NCBI RefSeq assembly: GCF_000987775.1
Contig: NZ_LAHO01000010.1
Location: forward strand, 62,001 to 126,000
DNA: 64,000 nucleotides
Reading direction: 5' to 3'
DNA from: Arsukibacterium ikkense
GTDB taxonomy: Bacteria; Pseudomonadota; Gammaproteobacteria; Enterobacterales; Alteromonadaceae
Part shown: positions 35,628 to 45,300 of the stretch, one piece after another
Layout of the letters: each line of letters opens with the position of its first letter
Position numbering within the stretch: position 1 is the first letter of the stretch
Position numbers and translations under genes: made by a program
The notes under the pieces: model-generated
Seen by the model: the letters and a program-made list of their open reading frames with translations, nothing else
The model's database searches: none
Told to the model about the DNA's origin: nothing

Positions 35628-36287
35628 ATGGCTTTATCTCGTGAACAGGTAGCAATGCGCGTGGCGCAAGAGCTGCAAGACGGTTACTACGTTAACCTGG
35701 GTATTGGTATTCCTACCCTGGTCGCCAACTACGTGCCAAAAGGCATTGAAGTGATGCTGCAATCAGAAAACGGCCTGCTCGGCATGGGCCCCTACCCGAC
35801 TGAAGCAGAGCTTGACGCCGATATGATTAACGCCGGCAAAGAAACGGTTACCGCCATTAAGGGCGCGGCCATTTTCAGCTCAGCGGAAAGCTTTGCCATG
35901 ATCCGTGGCGGCCATGTTGATTTAACCGTACTAGGCGCTTTTGAAGTGGACCAGAACGGTAATATCGCCAGCTGGATGATCCCGGGCAAACTGGTTAAAG
36001 GCATGGGCGGCGCTATGGACTTAGTGGCGGGTGCGCAGAACATCGTGGTCACCATGACCCACGCTGACAAATACGGCAACAGCAAACTGTTAGAAAGCTG
36101 CAGCCTGCCATTAACTGGTGTCGGTTGCGTGAAGAAAATTGTTACCGATTTAGCAGTACTGGAAGTGCGCAACGGCGCTTTCCATTTATTGGAGCGCGCC
36201 CCCGGTATTACTGTTGAAGAAATTCAGCAAAAAACCGCTGGCAAGCTGGTCGTCGACGGCGAGATACCGGAGATGGTGTTTAACTAA
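35628..36287 (+). CDS. 3-oxoacid CoA-transferase subunit B
   Basis: A 219-residue subunit with VNLGIGIPTLVANYVP and the catalytic Glu in LQSENGLLGMGPYP, the residue that forms the enzyme-CoA thioester. GKLVKGMGGAMDL follows. The ATG at 35628 has AGGAGG five bases upstream, so the frame extension back to 35577 is rejected. It is the last gene of the liu operon, which ends at a strong hairpin (36318). Confidence 0.95.
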   Translation: MALSREQVAMRVAQELQDGYYVNLGIGIPTLVANYVPKGIEVMLQSENGLLGMGPYPTEAELDADMINAGKETVTAIKGAAIFSSAESFAMIRGGHVDLTVLGAFEVDQNGNIASWMIPGKLVKGMGGAMDLVAGAQNIVVTMTHADKYGNSKLLESCSLPLTGVGCVKKIVTDLAVLEVRNGAFHLLERAPGITVEEIQQKTAGKLVVDGEIPEMVFN

Positions 36288-36317
36288 GTTGCCGTTTTTC
36301 GGCATTTAGCATGAATA

Positions 36318-36357
36318 AGAGCACGCTGATAACTACGATCAGCGCGCTCTTTTTTTG
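36318..36357 (+). terminator. Intrinsic terminator of the liu operon
   Basis: AGAGCACGCTGAT (36318-36330) pairs with ATCAGCGCGCTCT (36338-36350) with a single mismatch and a 7-base loop, followed by a run of seven or eight T residues. It ends the nine-gene liu transcription unit. Confidence 0.9.
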
Positions 36358-36414
36358 ACCACATTAAAATCAAGTGATAAACTAAAACCATATCACTTGG
36401 CAGCGGGGTGGCTA

Positions 36415-36864
36415 ATGACAGCCTTAGTTAAAGAATACACGCCCAGTTTATATACTATACAAAATCTGTGGCAACAGTTGGGTATTGCTGAGCGGGGTCC
36501 TAAATTATATCAGGCGCTGCACAATGGCTTTAGTTACAGCGTATTTGATAAGCTGGCTACACTATCAACTCTGGATAAGAAGCAGCTGGCGGCAGTATGT
36601 CAGTTAGCGCCTGCCACGCTGGCACGGCGGGCTAAAACGGGTAAGTTCACCCAGGATGAAAGTGACCGGCTGCACCGTTTTACCACTGTGCTGGTGGCCG
36701 CCAATGCGTTGTTTAATGACGATATGGCAGCAACGAAGCGCTGGCTTACCGAGCCGGTATATGGCCTGGGTGATAAAGCGCCGCTGGAGATGCTGGCCAC
36801 CTCAGCTGAAACTCAGGCTGTGCTCGATTTAATTGGTCGCCTGGAACATGGTGTCTTTTCATGA
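36415..36864 (+). CDS. Xre/MbcA/ParS-type antitoxin
   Basis: A 149-residue antitoxin (DUF2384 family). The helical N-terminal half has LWQQLGIAERGP and GFSYSVFDKLATLS, followed by ATLARRAKTGKFTQDESDRL. The C-terminal toxin-binding domain has RWLTEPVYGLGDKAPLEML and ends RLEHGVFS, all typical of RES-Xre pairs. The frame reaches back to a TTG inside the liu terminator, which is unlikely as a start; the ATG at 36415 gives the usual N-terminus. It would neutralise the RES toxin, which is separated here by a 139-bp gap containing a repeat instead of the usual close or overlapping spacing. Confidence 0.85.
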   Translation: MTALVKEYTPSLYTIQNLWQQLGIAERGPKLYQALHNGFSYSVFDKLATLSTLDKKQLAAVCQLAPATLARRAKTGKFTQDESDRLHRFTTVLVAANALFNDDMAATKRWLTEPVYGLGDKAPLEMLATSAETQAVLDLIGRLEHGVFS

Positions 36865-36884
36865 CGATACTTTATGCGCATCAA

Positions 36885-36965
36885 GGTTGGAACCCCATTA
36901 GCGCAGGCACAGAGTGTCTGAGGCAAGCCCAAGTTACTGTAACGAGCACGGCGGGTGTTGCAACC
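36885..36965. repeat. Palindromic intergenic repeat, family C, copy 2, between antitoxin and toxin
   Basis: An 81-bp element with complementary ends GGTTGGAACCCC and GGGTGTTGCAACC. It aligns with the reverse complement of 26244-26336, sharing TAGCGCAG, CACAGAGTGT, TGAG, GAGCA and GCGGGT. It occupies more than half of the gap between the RES toxin and its antitoxin. Confidence 0.65.
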
Positions 36966-37003
36966 GGCAATGCACACCATAACCCTTTCGCAGCATAAGT
37001 TCA

Positions 37004-37465
37004 GTGCAACTCTATCGCTTAGTCCACACTAAATGGGCGTCTCAGGCCTTTGATGGCGAAGGTGCTCGCTTGTACGGTGGTCGCTGGAACAGCAAAGGCC
37101 AACGCTGTATTTACACCGCAGGCTCTGAAGCCTTAGCTATTCTGGAAATTCTGGTCCACCTAAATAACCGCGCGGCACTCACTCAGTTCCGGTTGTTTCA
37201 ACTGAATATAGCTAAGCAGGACTTACTGCGAATAGATTTAAGCAAACTGCCAGACAGCTGGCAGGCACAGCCAGCAACCGCAGACACTGCCCGCATTGGC
37301 GATGACTGGCTGGCAAAACAAGCCAGTCTCGCTTTATCAGTACCCAGTGTCCTGGCGCCGCGGGAACACAATATATTGCTAAACCCGCAACATCCCAAAT
37401 TCAGCCAGTGCCTTAGCAATATTACTGAACTGGATTTTATTCCCGACCTACGCCTAACGCTTTAA
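37004..37465 (+). CDS. RES-domain toxin
   Basis: A 153-residue RES toxin. MQLYRLVHTKWASQAFDGEG opens it with the conserved Arg, LYGGRWNSKGQRCIYTAGS adds the second Arg and Tyr, ALAILEILVHL carries the conserved Glu, and APREHNILLNPQHP is the usual C-terminal signature. RES toxins degrade NAD. The GTG at 37004 gives the exact family N-terminus. Expression may be altered because the repeat at 36885-36965 separates it from its antitoxin gene. Confidence 0.9.
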   Translation: MQLYRLVHTKWASQAFDGEGARLYGGRWNSKGQRCIYTAGSEALAILEILVHLNNRAALTQFRLFQLNIAKQDLLRIDLSKLPDSWQAQPATADTARIGDDWLAKQASLALSVPSVLAPREHNILLNPQHPKFSQCLSNITELDFIPDLRLTL

Positions 37466-37565
37466 CCGTGCCAGCAAGCCACCGAAATATCTAGTTGACA
37501 CCAGCATCACAACTAAATAACATTCCACCTTTATTATGATTTGCTTAATAACCGGAAACATCGCT

Positions 37566-38705
37566 ATGGAAAGCTCGTTAGTTACTATCGATACCTTACA
37601 AGAAGGTTCGCCGTCGCTGCATACCTTAGATCCGTCTTTCCTAAGACAACTAATGTTGCACCTGATGATAGAGCAGCAATATACCTTGCTCGCCGACGTA
37701 ACAGAAGAAGAAATGTCACTTCCTGATCAGGCAGAATGGCTGGAAAAAACAGAACACTGTACTGAGGATGAACTACCCGGCTTGCTCGAGGAGCTTGAAC
37801 AAAAAGTGCTGGAACACCGCCTGCAATGGCAACCGGTTGGTGGACAGTTTGAAAATGTGGAAGTAGCCACAGATGATAATGACACCGCTGTATTGATGCC
37901 TATCAGTTTACCAGAACTACTGTACTTTAAACCTTACGCCCGCCGCATTTTAGTTAAATTAAGCCCAATGACCTGTAAGATCGCCCTGTTTATTAACTAC
38001 AGTGCTGCGAACTTGCCAACCAAACAGGAATTTATTGAACAGGCGATAGCCCTGCGCGATAAACTGCTGGCCGAAAATGAAACTCAACCCTCTGGCCCGA
38101 TGAAGTTTATCATGCAATATGAAGTGTTTTTTATTGGCCAGGACGACAGTGCAATGTTGCAGGATGCTGCGAAGCTGACAATAAGATTCAATCCCAAAAG
38201 TCAGGTTTTTATCACCTGTGTTTGCATTAACAATGCTAGTCAAACTGCGTTATCTCCTTCACCAATAAAGGCTTATAGTCGTTTATGTCAGGTGAGAAAA
38301 ATTTTGCAACAACCGGAATTAACGGCGGAGCAAATTAACGAAGCATTTAACTCAAACAAATTCAGCTGGCGCCGGGTAATTATCACAGCGTTTTTGTCTT
38401 TTCTACTGCTGGTTATCGGGCGCTGGTTGCTTATCACCAATGAATTTGATGATTTTGTGTTTCTATCGGATATTATGAGCCCCTTCCTGGTGATTGCTGG
38501 CACAAATAGCACCATGAAAAACAAGACTAAGTTATACGAACAAACACTGTACAGTTATATTGGTTTTTTTGTCCTGCTATGTACTTTTGTGTTTGGCTTG
38601 GGTGGTTCAGCAGATATTGGTACGCTTTTCTATGTGGCAAAAACAGGAATAGTTGGCGGAGGTTTGCTGATGTTCTGGGTTAAAATGGCGACTGCTAATA
38701 ACTGA
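37566..38705 (+). CDS. Uncharacterised protein with C-terminal membrane helices
   Basis: A 379-residue protein not assigned to a family. Residues 1-280 are soluble: an acidic N-terminal part (EEEMSLPDQAEWLEK, DELPGLLEELEQ) and a mixed alpha-beta middle. From about residue 280 there are hydrophobic segments: VIITAFLSFLLLVIGRWLL, then one near SDIMSPFLVIAGT, SYIGFFVLLCTFVFGLG, and a last near IVGGGLLMFWV. The ATG at 37566 follows GGAAAC, and the frame upstream is not needed. It stands alone and ends at a terminator. Confidence 0.65.
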   Translation: MESSLVTIDTLQEGSPSLHTLDPSFLRQLMLHLMIEQQYTLLADVTEEEMSLPDQAEWLEKTEHCTEDELPGLLEELEQKVLEHRLQWQPVGGQFENVEVATDDNDTAVLMPISLPELLYFKPYARRILVKLSPMTCKIALFINYSAANLPTKQEFIEQAIALRDKLLAENETQPSGPMKFIMQYEVFFIGQDDSAMLQDAAKLTIRFNPKSQVFITCVCINNASQTALSPSPIKAYSRLCQVRKILQQPELTAEQINEAFNSNKFSWRRVIITAFLSFLLLVIGRWLLITNEFDDFVFLSDIMSPFLVIAGTNSTMKNKTKLYEQTLYSYIGFFVLLCTFVFGLGGSADIGTLFYVAKTGIVGGGLLMFWVKMATANN

Positions 38706-38711
38706 TAAACA

Positions 38712-38735
38712 GGGCGCTAAAAAGCGCCCCTTTTA
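38712..38735. terminator. Hairpin terminator between convergent genes
   Basis: GGGCGCT pairs with AGCGCCC across an AAAA loop, followed by CTTTTATTTTT. It lies between the convergent stops of the membrane protein gene and the hydroxyacid dehydrogenase gene and can serve both. Confidence 0.75.
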
Positions 38736-38744
38736 TTTTTAATC

Positions 38745-39626
38745 TTATTTCTTCAAACGCGCCAGTAAGCTGGAGGTATCCCAGCGGCCGCCGCCCAGTT
38801 GTTGTACTTCGCTGTAAAACTGATCAACCAAAGCCGTTAATGGCAAATGACTGCCGTTTTTACGGGCTTCGTTTAACGCTATGCCCAAGTCTTTACGCAT
38901 CCAGTCAACCGCAAAACCAAAATCGTATTTGCCATCGAGCATAGTTTTATAGCGGTTCTGCATTTGCCATGACTGCGCCGCACCTTGTGAAATCACTTCC
39001 ACTACCGCCGCACCATCTAAGCCGGCATGCTGGGCAAAATTAAGTGCCTCGGCCAGGCCCTGCACTACGCCAGCGATGCAAATCTGATTGACCATTTTTG
39101 CCAGCTGGCCAGAGCCGGCCGGGCCCAGCAATTTCGCACAGCGGGCATAACTCATAATGGCCGTTTCAGCTTTGGCAAAAGCGGCTGGCTCGCCGCCGAG
39201 CATCACTGTTAACACACCATTTTCAGCACCGGCCTGGCCACCGGATACTGGCGCATCTAAAAAGCCAACACCTTGCGCCAAACAAGCCGTACTCAGCTCG
39301 CGGGCTAACTCGGCCGAGGCCGTGGTATGGTCAATCAGCACACTGTCTGGCTGCATCGTTGCCAGTACACCATCAACGCCATATGCTACCGAGCGCACAT
39401 CATCGTCATTACCTACACATATAAACACCAGGTCCGCCCCCGCCGCAGCTTCGGCCGGTGTGGCCGCGTAACGGCCAGTGTGTTGCTTAGCCCAGGCTTC
39501 AGCCTTGCTAAGCGTGCGGTTATACACGCAAACCTGATAGCCTTTTTGCTGCAGATATCCTGCCATCGGATAGCCCATAACGCCCAAACCGATAAAAGCG
39601 ACTTTACCTTTGCTTTCAATTGACAT
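38745..39626 (-). CDS. NAD(P)-dependent beta-hydroxyacid dehydrogenase
   Basis: A 293-residue member of the 3-hydroxyisobutyrate dehydrogenase family: FIGLGVMGYPMAG, YNRTLSKAEAW (NADP-leaning), DAPVSGGQAGAENGVLTVM and the catalytic Lys in GSGQLAKMVNQ. It is a distant paralogue of mmsB in this window. Its substrate could be 2-hydroxy-3-oxopropionate, succinic semialdehyde or another small acid, as in the GLYR group. No clear Shine-Dalgarno precedes the ATG. Confidence 0.88.
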   Translation of the reverse strand: MSIESKGKVAFIGLGVMGYPMAGYLQQKGYQVCVYNRTLSKAEAWAKQHTGRYAATPAEAAAGADLVFICVGNDDDVRSVAYGVDGVLATMQPDSVLIDHTTASAELARELSTACLAQGVGFLDAPVSGGQAGAENGVLTVMLGGEPAAFAKAETAIMSYARCAKLLGPAGSGQLAKMVNQICIAGVVQGLAEALNFAQHAGLDGAAVVEVISQGAAQSWQMQNRYKTMLDGKYDFGFAVDWMRKDLGIALNEARKNGSHLPLTALVDQFYSEVQQLGGGRWDTSSLLARLKK

Positions 39627-39718
39627 AAAAATGACTTATAGCTGTGAAATGATAGGCTGTTAGCTTACAAACTTAGCGTCATAAAAGAAAGCAGCTTAAA
39701 GCATAATCAGGAAGTAGC

Positions 39719-40198
39719 ATGACCAATATACATCAGTTTAAAGTTAAAAATGGCCAGGGCAAGGAAGTGGATCTGGCGTCCTATCGCGGTAAAGTGGTGT
39801 TAATCGTTAATACCGCCAGCCAGTGCGGTTTTACCCCACAGTACCAGCAGTTAGAAGAGTTGTATCAGCAGTACAAAGATCGCGATTTTGTGGTTCTGGC
39901 CTTTCCCTGTAACCAGTTTGGCGGTCAGGAGCCTGGTGATAATCAGGACATTCAGCAGTTTTGTCAGCTAAACTATGGGTTAAGCTTTGAGGTAATGGCC
40001 AAACTTAATGTTAATGGCGTAAAAGCGGCACCGCTGTTTGAGCATTTAAAAGACAGCGCCCGGGGCTTACTGAAAACCCGGGCGATTAAATGGAACTTTA
40101 CTAAGTTTCTGATCAATAAGCAGGGCGAAGTGGTTAAACGCTACGCCCCCCGCACTAAACCCGGCAGCATCGCCCAGGCGATAGAAGAACTGCTGTAA
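39719..40198 (+). CDS. Glutathione peroxidase
   Basis: A 159-residue thioredoxin-fold peroxidase that reduces hydroperoxides. The peroxidatic residue is Cys36 in NTASQCGFTPQY (cysteine, not selenocysteine). FPCNQFGGQEPG carries the Gln, and IKWNFTKFLI carries the Trp and Asn of the catalytic tetrad. AGGAAG is four bases from the ATG. It is probably thioredoxin-dependent like most bacterial members. The D-lactate dehydrogenase gene follows 82 bases on. Confidence 0.95.
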   Translation: MTNIHQFKVKNGQGKEVDLASYRGKVVLIVNTASQCGFTPQYQQLEELYQQYKDRDFVVLAFPCNQFGGQEPGDNQDIQQFCQLNYGLSFEVMAKLNVNGVKAAPLFEHLKDSARGLLKTRAIKWNFTKFLINKQGEVVKRYAPRTKPGSIAQAIEELL

Positions 40199-40280
40199 CT
40201 TTGATCTGGCGCTAATTATGACAAGTTCAACTGATTTACACTTACCACACAATAGCGGGCCAGAAAGTACGAGGTTACCG

Positions 40281-41261
40281 ATGAAAGTTGCTGTGTTTAG
40301 TGCAAAAAAATATGATCAGGATGGCTTTGGGCAGTGGGCTGATCCCAGTCTGCAATTTAGCTATTTTGACAGCCGCTTAAATTCACTTAATGTCAAACTG
40401 GCACAGGGTTGTCATGCTATTTGTGCCTTTGTAAACGATGATTTATCGGCAGAGGTATTACAGCAAATGTCGGTGATGGGCATCGAAATGGTCGCCTTGC
40501 GCTGTGCCGGCTTTAACAATGTGGATTTGGACACAGCCAAAGCCTTAGGCATCCGGATTGCGCGGGTACCGGCCTACTCACCGGAAGCCGTGGCCGAGCA
40601 TACCGTAGCCATGATGCTAACCTTAAACCGTAAGCTGCATAAAGCCTTTAACCGGGTACGGGATGATAACTTTGCCATCGACGGCTTACTGGGCTTTAAT
40701 ATGCACGGCAAAACGGTCGGCTTAATTGGTACCGGCCGGATTGGCCAGGCCACCGCCCGCATTTTAAAAGGCTTTGGCTGTAAGCTACTGTGTTATGACG
40801 TTGAGCCAGCAGAGGAACTGGCAGGCCACTATGTCAGCCTGAACGAGATTTATGCCCAAAGCGATATTATCAGCCTGCACTGCCCACTTAACCCGGCCAC
40901 CAAACACCTGATTAATACCGACTCGTTGGCGAAAATGCGCGATGGCGTGATGCTGATCAATACCAGCCGCGGTGGTTTAGTCAATACCAAGACGGTGATT
41001 GAAGGCTTAAAAAGCCGCAAAATTGGTTATCTGGGGCTGGATGTGTACGAACAGGAAGCCGATATCTTTTTCGAGAATTTATCCGAGCAGGTGATAGACG
41101 ATGAAGTATTTAAACGGCTGCTAACCTTTCCCAATGTGCTGATCACCAGCCATCAGGCATTTTTCACCAAAGAAGCGCTCCAGCAAATCAGTAGTATTAC
41201 CAGTGACAACCTAATGGCATTTGCCGGCGGTAACACCACCGGCAACGAATTAGTACCCTAA
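40281..41261 (+). CDS. ldhA: D-lactate dehydrogenase (fermentative)
   Basis: A 326-residue 2-hydroxyacid dehydrogenase reducing pyruvate to D-lactate with NADH. It closely follows E. coli LdhA: MKVAVFSAKKYDQ, ALRCAGFNNVDLD with the substrate-binding region, the nucleotide loop VGLIGTGRIGQATAR, INTSRGGLVNT with the catalytic Arg, and the catalytic His in ITSHQAFFTKEAL. The ATG at 40281 has GAGG six bases upstream; the 21 extra codons before it are discarded. Confidence 0.94.
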   Translation: MKVAVFSAKKYDQDGFGQWADPSLQFSYFDSRLNSLNVKLAQGCHAICAFVNDDLSAEVLQQMSVMGIEMVALRCAGFNNVDLDTAKALGIRIARVPAYSPEAVAEHTVAMMLTLNRKLHKAFNRVRDDNFAIDGLLGFNMHGKTVGLIGTGRIGQATARILKGFGCKLLCYDVEPAEELAGHYVSLNEIYAQSDIISLHCPLNPATKHLINTDSLAKMRDGVMLINTSRGGLVNTKTVIEGLKSRKIGYLGLDVYEQEADIFFENLSEQVIDDEVFKRLLTFPNVLITSHQAFFTKEALQQISSITSDNLMAFAGGNTTGNELVP

Positions 41262-41290
41262 CTACTAAATTAGTGCAGCAAGCGCGGCGC

Positions 41291-41683
41291 TCAGGCGTCG
41301 TCGCTCATTTCATCAATTAAGGTTTCCGCCAGTTCATCCGGTGTTACTACAACACCCGGGCCATCGGCATCAGGCAGTACCGCAATGGCCAGCTCGTCGC
41401 CATTTAAGCCTGAGGTCCATTTATCCAGCCAGGTGGCAACATCAATAGACTTGGCGGTGCAATGTTGCCATTCACCTTCAATCCATTGCTCGGCCAGCTC
41501 AGCATGTGGCCATACCGGAATGCAGCGATCATCTTCGGCGCTAACCAGCACAAAGCCTTCTTCGTCGGTTAATATCCAGATTTCTTCTAAATCAGCTACC
41601 GCCTGAACAAAGTAATCATAACGCTGCTCGGCATCCAGTGCCAAAATCCGGCCCAGCTCTTCGGTTGATAATTGGTATTCCAT
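41291..41683 (-). CDS. DUF2750 family protein
   Basis: A 130-residue acidic protein with YDYFVQAVADLEEIWIL, then VPVWPHAELAEQW-like wording (CIPVWPHAELAEQW) and WLDKWTSGLNGDELAIAVLP, which are the conserved parts of DUF2750, whose function is unknown. The full family length is present. It is a monocistronic gene convergent with ldhA. Confidence 0.85.
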   Translation of the reverse strand: MEYQLSTEELGRILALDAEQRYDYFVQAVADLEEIWILTDEEGFVLVSAEDDRCIPVWPHAELAEQWIEGEWQHCTAKSIDVATWLDKWTSGLNGDELAIAVLPDADGPGVVVTPDELAETLIDEMSDDA

Positions 41684-41857
41684 AATAGTGTCCTGTCAGA
41701 AAATATTGGCTAATGATGACGGATCTGACCCTATAAAGCCAATAAAAAGAAGCGACCTAACGCCACTTTGCCAAACGACTATCTGCAATTTTATATATGG
41801 GCAGGTCTCGTTTTTTGTCTGAGGCTAAAGGTAAAAGCGATCATTGCAACAGAAGCA

Positions 41858-42286
41858 TTAAAACAGCTTACTAGCTAAATATAACAGCAGCGCATAACGG
41901 GCCCCTTTGCCCAGGGTAACCAACAGTAAGAACAGCCCAAAACGTACCCGCAGGGTACCGGCTACCAGAGTTAACGGATCACCCACTATCGGCAACCAGG
42001 CCAGTAACAAACTCCAGCTGCCGTAGCGGTTAAACTGCAGCTCCGCTTTGGCTAACTGCTCAGGGCTTACCGGAAACCAGCGTTTATGCTGAAAACGCAG
42101 TAACTCTTTGCCCAGATACCAGTTAACGCAAGAACCCAGGGTATTGCCGCTGGTAGCGGCCAGCCATAAGCCCAAAACAGCATAACCTTGCTGCTGCAAG
42201 GCTATTAACAACAGCTCTGACGATGCAGGTAATAGGGTTGCGGCAATAAAGCCGGTCGCAAACAATGAAAAATAGCCAAACAACAT
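41858..42286 (-). CDS. YqaA family inner-membrane protein
   Basis: A 142-residue membrane protein of the DedA/VTT superfamily. It has LFATGFIAATLLPASSELLL at the N-terminus, TSGNTLGSCVNWYLGKELL, then the amphipathic GSWSLLLAWLPIVGDPLTLVAG re-entrant motif and a final helix. The superfamily includes lipid scramblases and transporters; the YqaA subgroup has no proven substrate. Confidence 0.88.
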   Translation of the reverse strand: MLFGYFSLFATGFIAATLLPASSELLLIALQQQGYAVLGLWLAATSGNTLGSCVNWYLGKELLRFQHKRWFPVSPEQLAKAELQFNRYGSWSLLLAWLPIVGDPLTLVAGTLRVRFGLFLLLVTLGKGARYALLLYLASKLF

Positions 42287-42371
42287 TTACCGTCGTTACC
42301 CTGAACACTAAAAAGCAGGCACTGTAGCAGATTATCGGGCTGAGTTAATAATGCGGTAGTTTAAATATCAG

Positions 42372-45300
42372 CTAATGAAAATCGCGCGACTTGCTGACAA
42401 AGGCGGTTAATTCGCTGCTTAAATCAGTCAGCCGGCCGGCGATCACATGGGTTACCTCGCCTTCGCGCTCTAAAATACCGTCTACCTGCAATATTTGCGC
42501 GGTTAAAAACGCCTGCTGCTGGGCCTGGGCGGTAGCCAGCCAGACCACCACATTAGCGGTACCGGTTTCATCTTCCAGTGAGATAAAAGTGACCCCGGCG
42601 GCAGTACCCGGCCGTTGCCGTAAAGTCACCAGGCCGCTAATCCGCACCGGGCTTTTATGCCGCACAGCGCTAAGGCCAGCTACAGTAGTACTGCGCGGTA
42701 ATTTGCCGGCCAGGCGCAGCAGTGCCAGCGGGTGCTGCTGTAAACTAAGGCCGGTGGCGGCATAGTCTTCCAGTACCTCATCCATCTCGGAGGGGGCTGG
42801 CAAGAGCGCAGATTGATAGTGAGCGGGCTGTTCAGCCACCGCAGCGACCGTGCTTACGTCTTCAGTCTGCTGATTAGAAAATAATGGCAAGCTCTGCTGC
42901 TTATCCAGCAACTGCCAGCGACTGTTGTACCTGTCACCACTGATGGCCGCTAAGGCATTGGCACTTGCCAGCGCCTGTAAGTCACAGCTGTTAAGGCCTG
43001 CCTGGCGTAACTGCTGCAGCTCTTTATAACCGGCCAGCGGCCGGTGTTGTAACAACAACGCAGCGCCGGCGGCGCTTAAGCCTTTTACCTGGCGTAACCC
43101 CAGCCGGATAGCATAAGGCTGAGGCTGAGGCTGTAAAGTATAATCCCACTGCGAGCCATTAACGCACACCGGCAACACCACAACCTGATGCCTTTTCGCA
43201 TCCTGTAACAGCTGCGATGGGCTGTAAAACCCCATAGGTAAGCTGTTGAGTAACGCCGTATAAAAGGCCGCCGGATAATAATGCTTTAACCAGGCCGATA
43301 CATACGCCAGCACAGCAAAGCTGGCCGAGTGCGATTCAGGAAAGCCGTACTCGCCAAAACCACAAATTTGCTGGTAAATCCGCTCGGCAAATTCCAGCTG
43401 ATAGCCGCGGCTTTGCATGCCGTTAATCAGCTTGTCTTTAAATTGCAGCAGCTCGCCGGTTTTCTGCCAGCTGGCCATGGCCCGGCGCAACTGATCAGCC
43501 TCGCCGCCACTAAAGCCCGCCGCCACCATCGCCAGCGCAATCACCTGCTCCTGAAATATCGGCACGCCCAGGGTGCGGCTTAGCACCTGCTCCACTGCCG
43601 CTGACGGATAGCTTACCGGCTCAAGGCCGTTGCGCCGCTTTAAATAAGGGTGCACCATATCGCCCTGAATAGGCCCGGGCCGCACTATGGCAATTTGCAC
43701 CACTAAATCGTAATAACAGGCCGGCTTTAAGCGCGGTAACATGCTCATTTGCGCCCGCGATTCAATCTGAAACAGGCCAACGGTATCGGCTTTTTGGATC
43801 AGCTGATACACCGCCTGATCATCCCCCAGCGCATTAATGCCTGCAATACTAAGCGACCGCTGATAATGCTGCTGCACCAGCTTAAAACACTTACGAATAG
43901 CAGTCAGCATACCCAGTGCCAGTACATCCACTTTTAGCAATTGCAGCGTTTCTAAATCATCCTTATCCCATTGGATCACGGTTCTGTCCGCCATGGCGGC
44001 GTTCTCCACCGGCACCAGCTCGTACAAGGGCCCTTCAGAGATAACAAAGCCGCCCACATGCTGCGATAAATGCCGTGGAAAACCGCGCAACTCGTCTACT
44101 AATTGTACCAGCTGGCGGCTGGTCTGGCTGTTACTGTCCAGCCCCAGTGTTCCCAGTTGCTGCTGCCAGCTGCTGGCCGGGTTACGCCGCTGAATATTTT
44201 TAATCAGAAAATCCAGCTGGCTCACCGGTAAGCCCAGTGCTTTACCAACATCGCGCAGCGCACTTTTAAAGCGATAGCTAATAACAGTAGCAACCAGCGC
44301 CGCCCGCTCGCGGCCGTATTTCTGATACAGATACTGGATCACTTCTTCGCGCCGCTCATGTTCAAAATCAACATCGATATCCGGCGGCTCCTGCCGCTCT
44401 TTTGATAAAAACCGTTCAAACAACACCTGTATTTGCCGTGGATCGACTGCGGTAATTTGCAGGCAGTAGCACACCACCGAATTAGCCGCGGAGCCACGGC
44501 CCTGATATAAAATGTGGCGCTGCTGGGCAAACTGCACCAGATCGTAAATGGTCAGAAAAAAATACTCGTATTTTAACTCGCTAATCAGTGCCAGCTCTTT
44601 ATCTATCAGCGCCTGCACCCGGGGCGGCACGCCATCGGCAAAGCGTATTTTACTGCCCTGCGCCACTAGCTGTCGCAAGTAACTGCTGGCACTTTGGCCT
44701 GCAGGCACCAGCTCGGCCGGATACTGGTATTTCAGCTCACTAAGGTTAAAATTGCAGCGCGCGGCAATGGCAGAGCTTTCATTAAGCCAACTCTGTGGAA
44801 ACAATTTCGCCAGTTTCGGCAAGGGCCTAAGCGCCCGTTCAGCATTACTGAGTAACTCACGGCCAAGCTCACGCAGCGGCTTGCCGGCGCGGATAGCACT
44901 AACGCAGTGTTGCAATGCCAGCCGCTCGGGCCGGTGCATTAATACCGCGCCACAGCTTACCTGCGTTAACTGATATTGGCCGGCTAATTGCTGGCAATAA
45001 TCGATAAAGTGTTGTTCGTTATGACTTAACTGCCGACGCATCGCCAGCCATAGCCGCCCGGCGTGATATTTTTGCAGCCATTGTGCCCAGTACTGATCAC
45101 TCTCCTGATCGCCACTGGGCAGCCATAACATAAAGCAGTGGCTCACCGACATTAAATCCCACTCAGTGAGCTGATAGTCGCCTTTACTACTCCGCCGCCG
45201 CGCATTAGTAATCACCCGCCCCAACTCGCTGTAAGCGGCTTTAGTTGGGCATAACAGCACCAGTTGCAGTTTATCCAGCATAAAGACACTGCCAACAATT

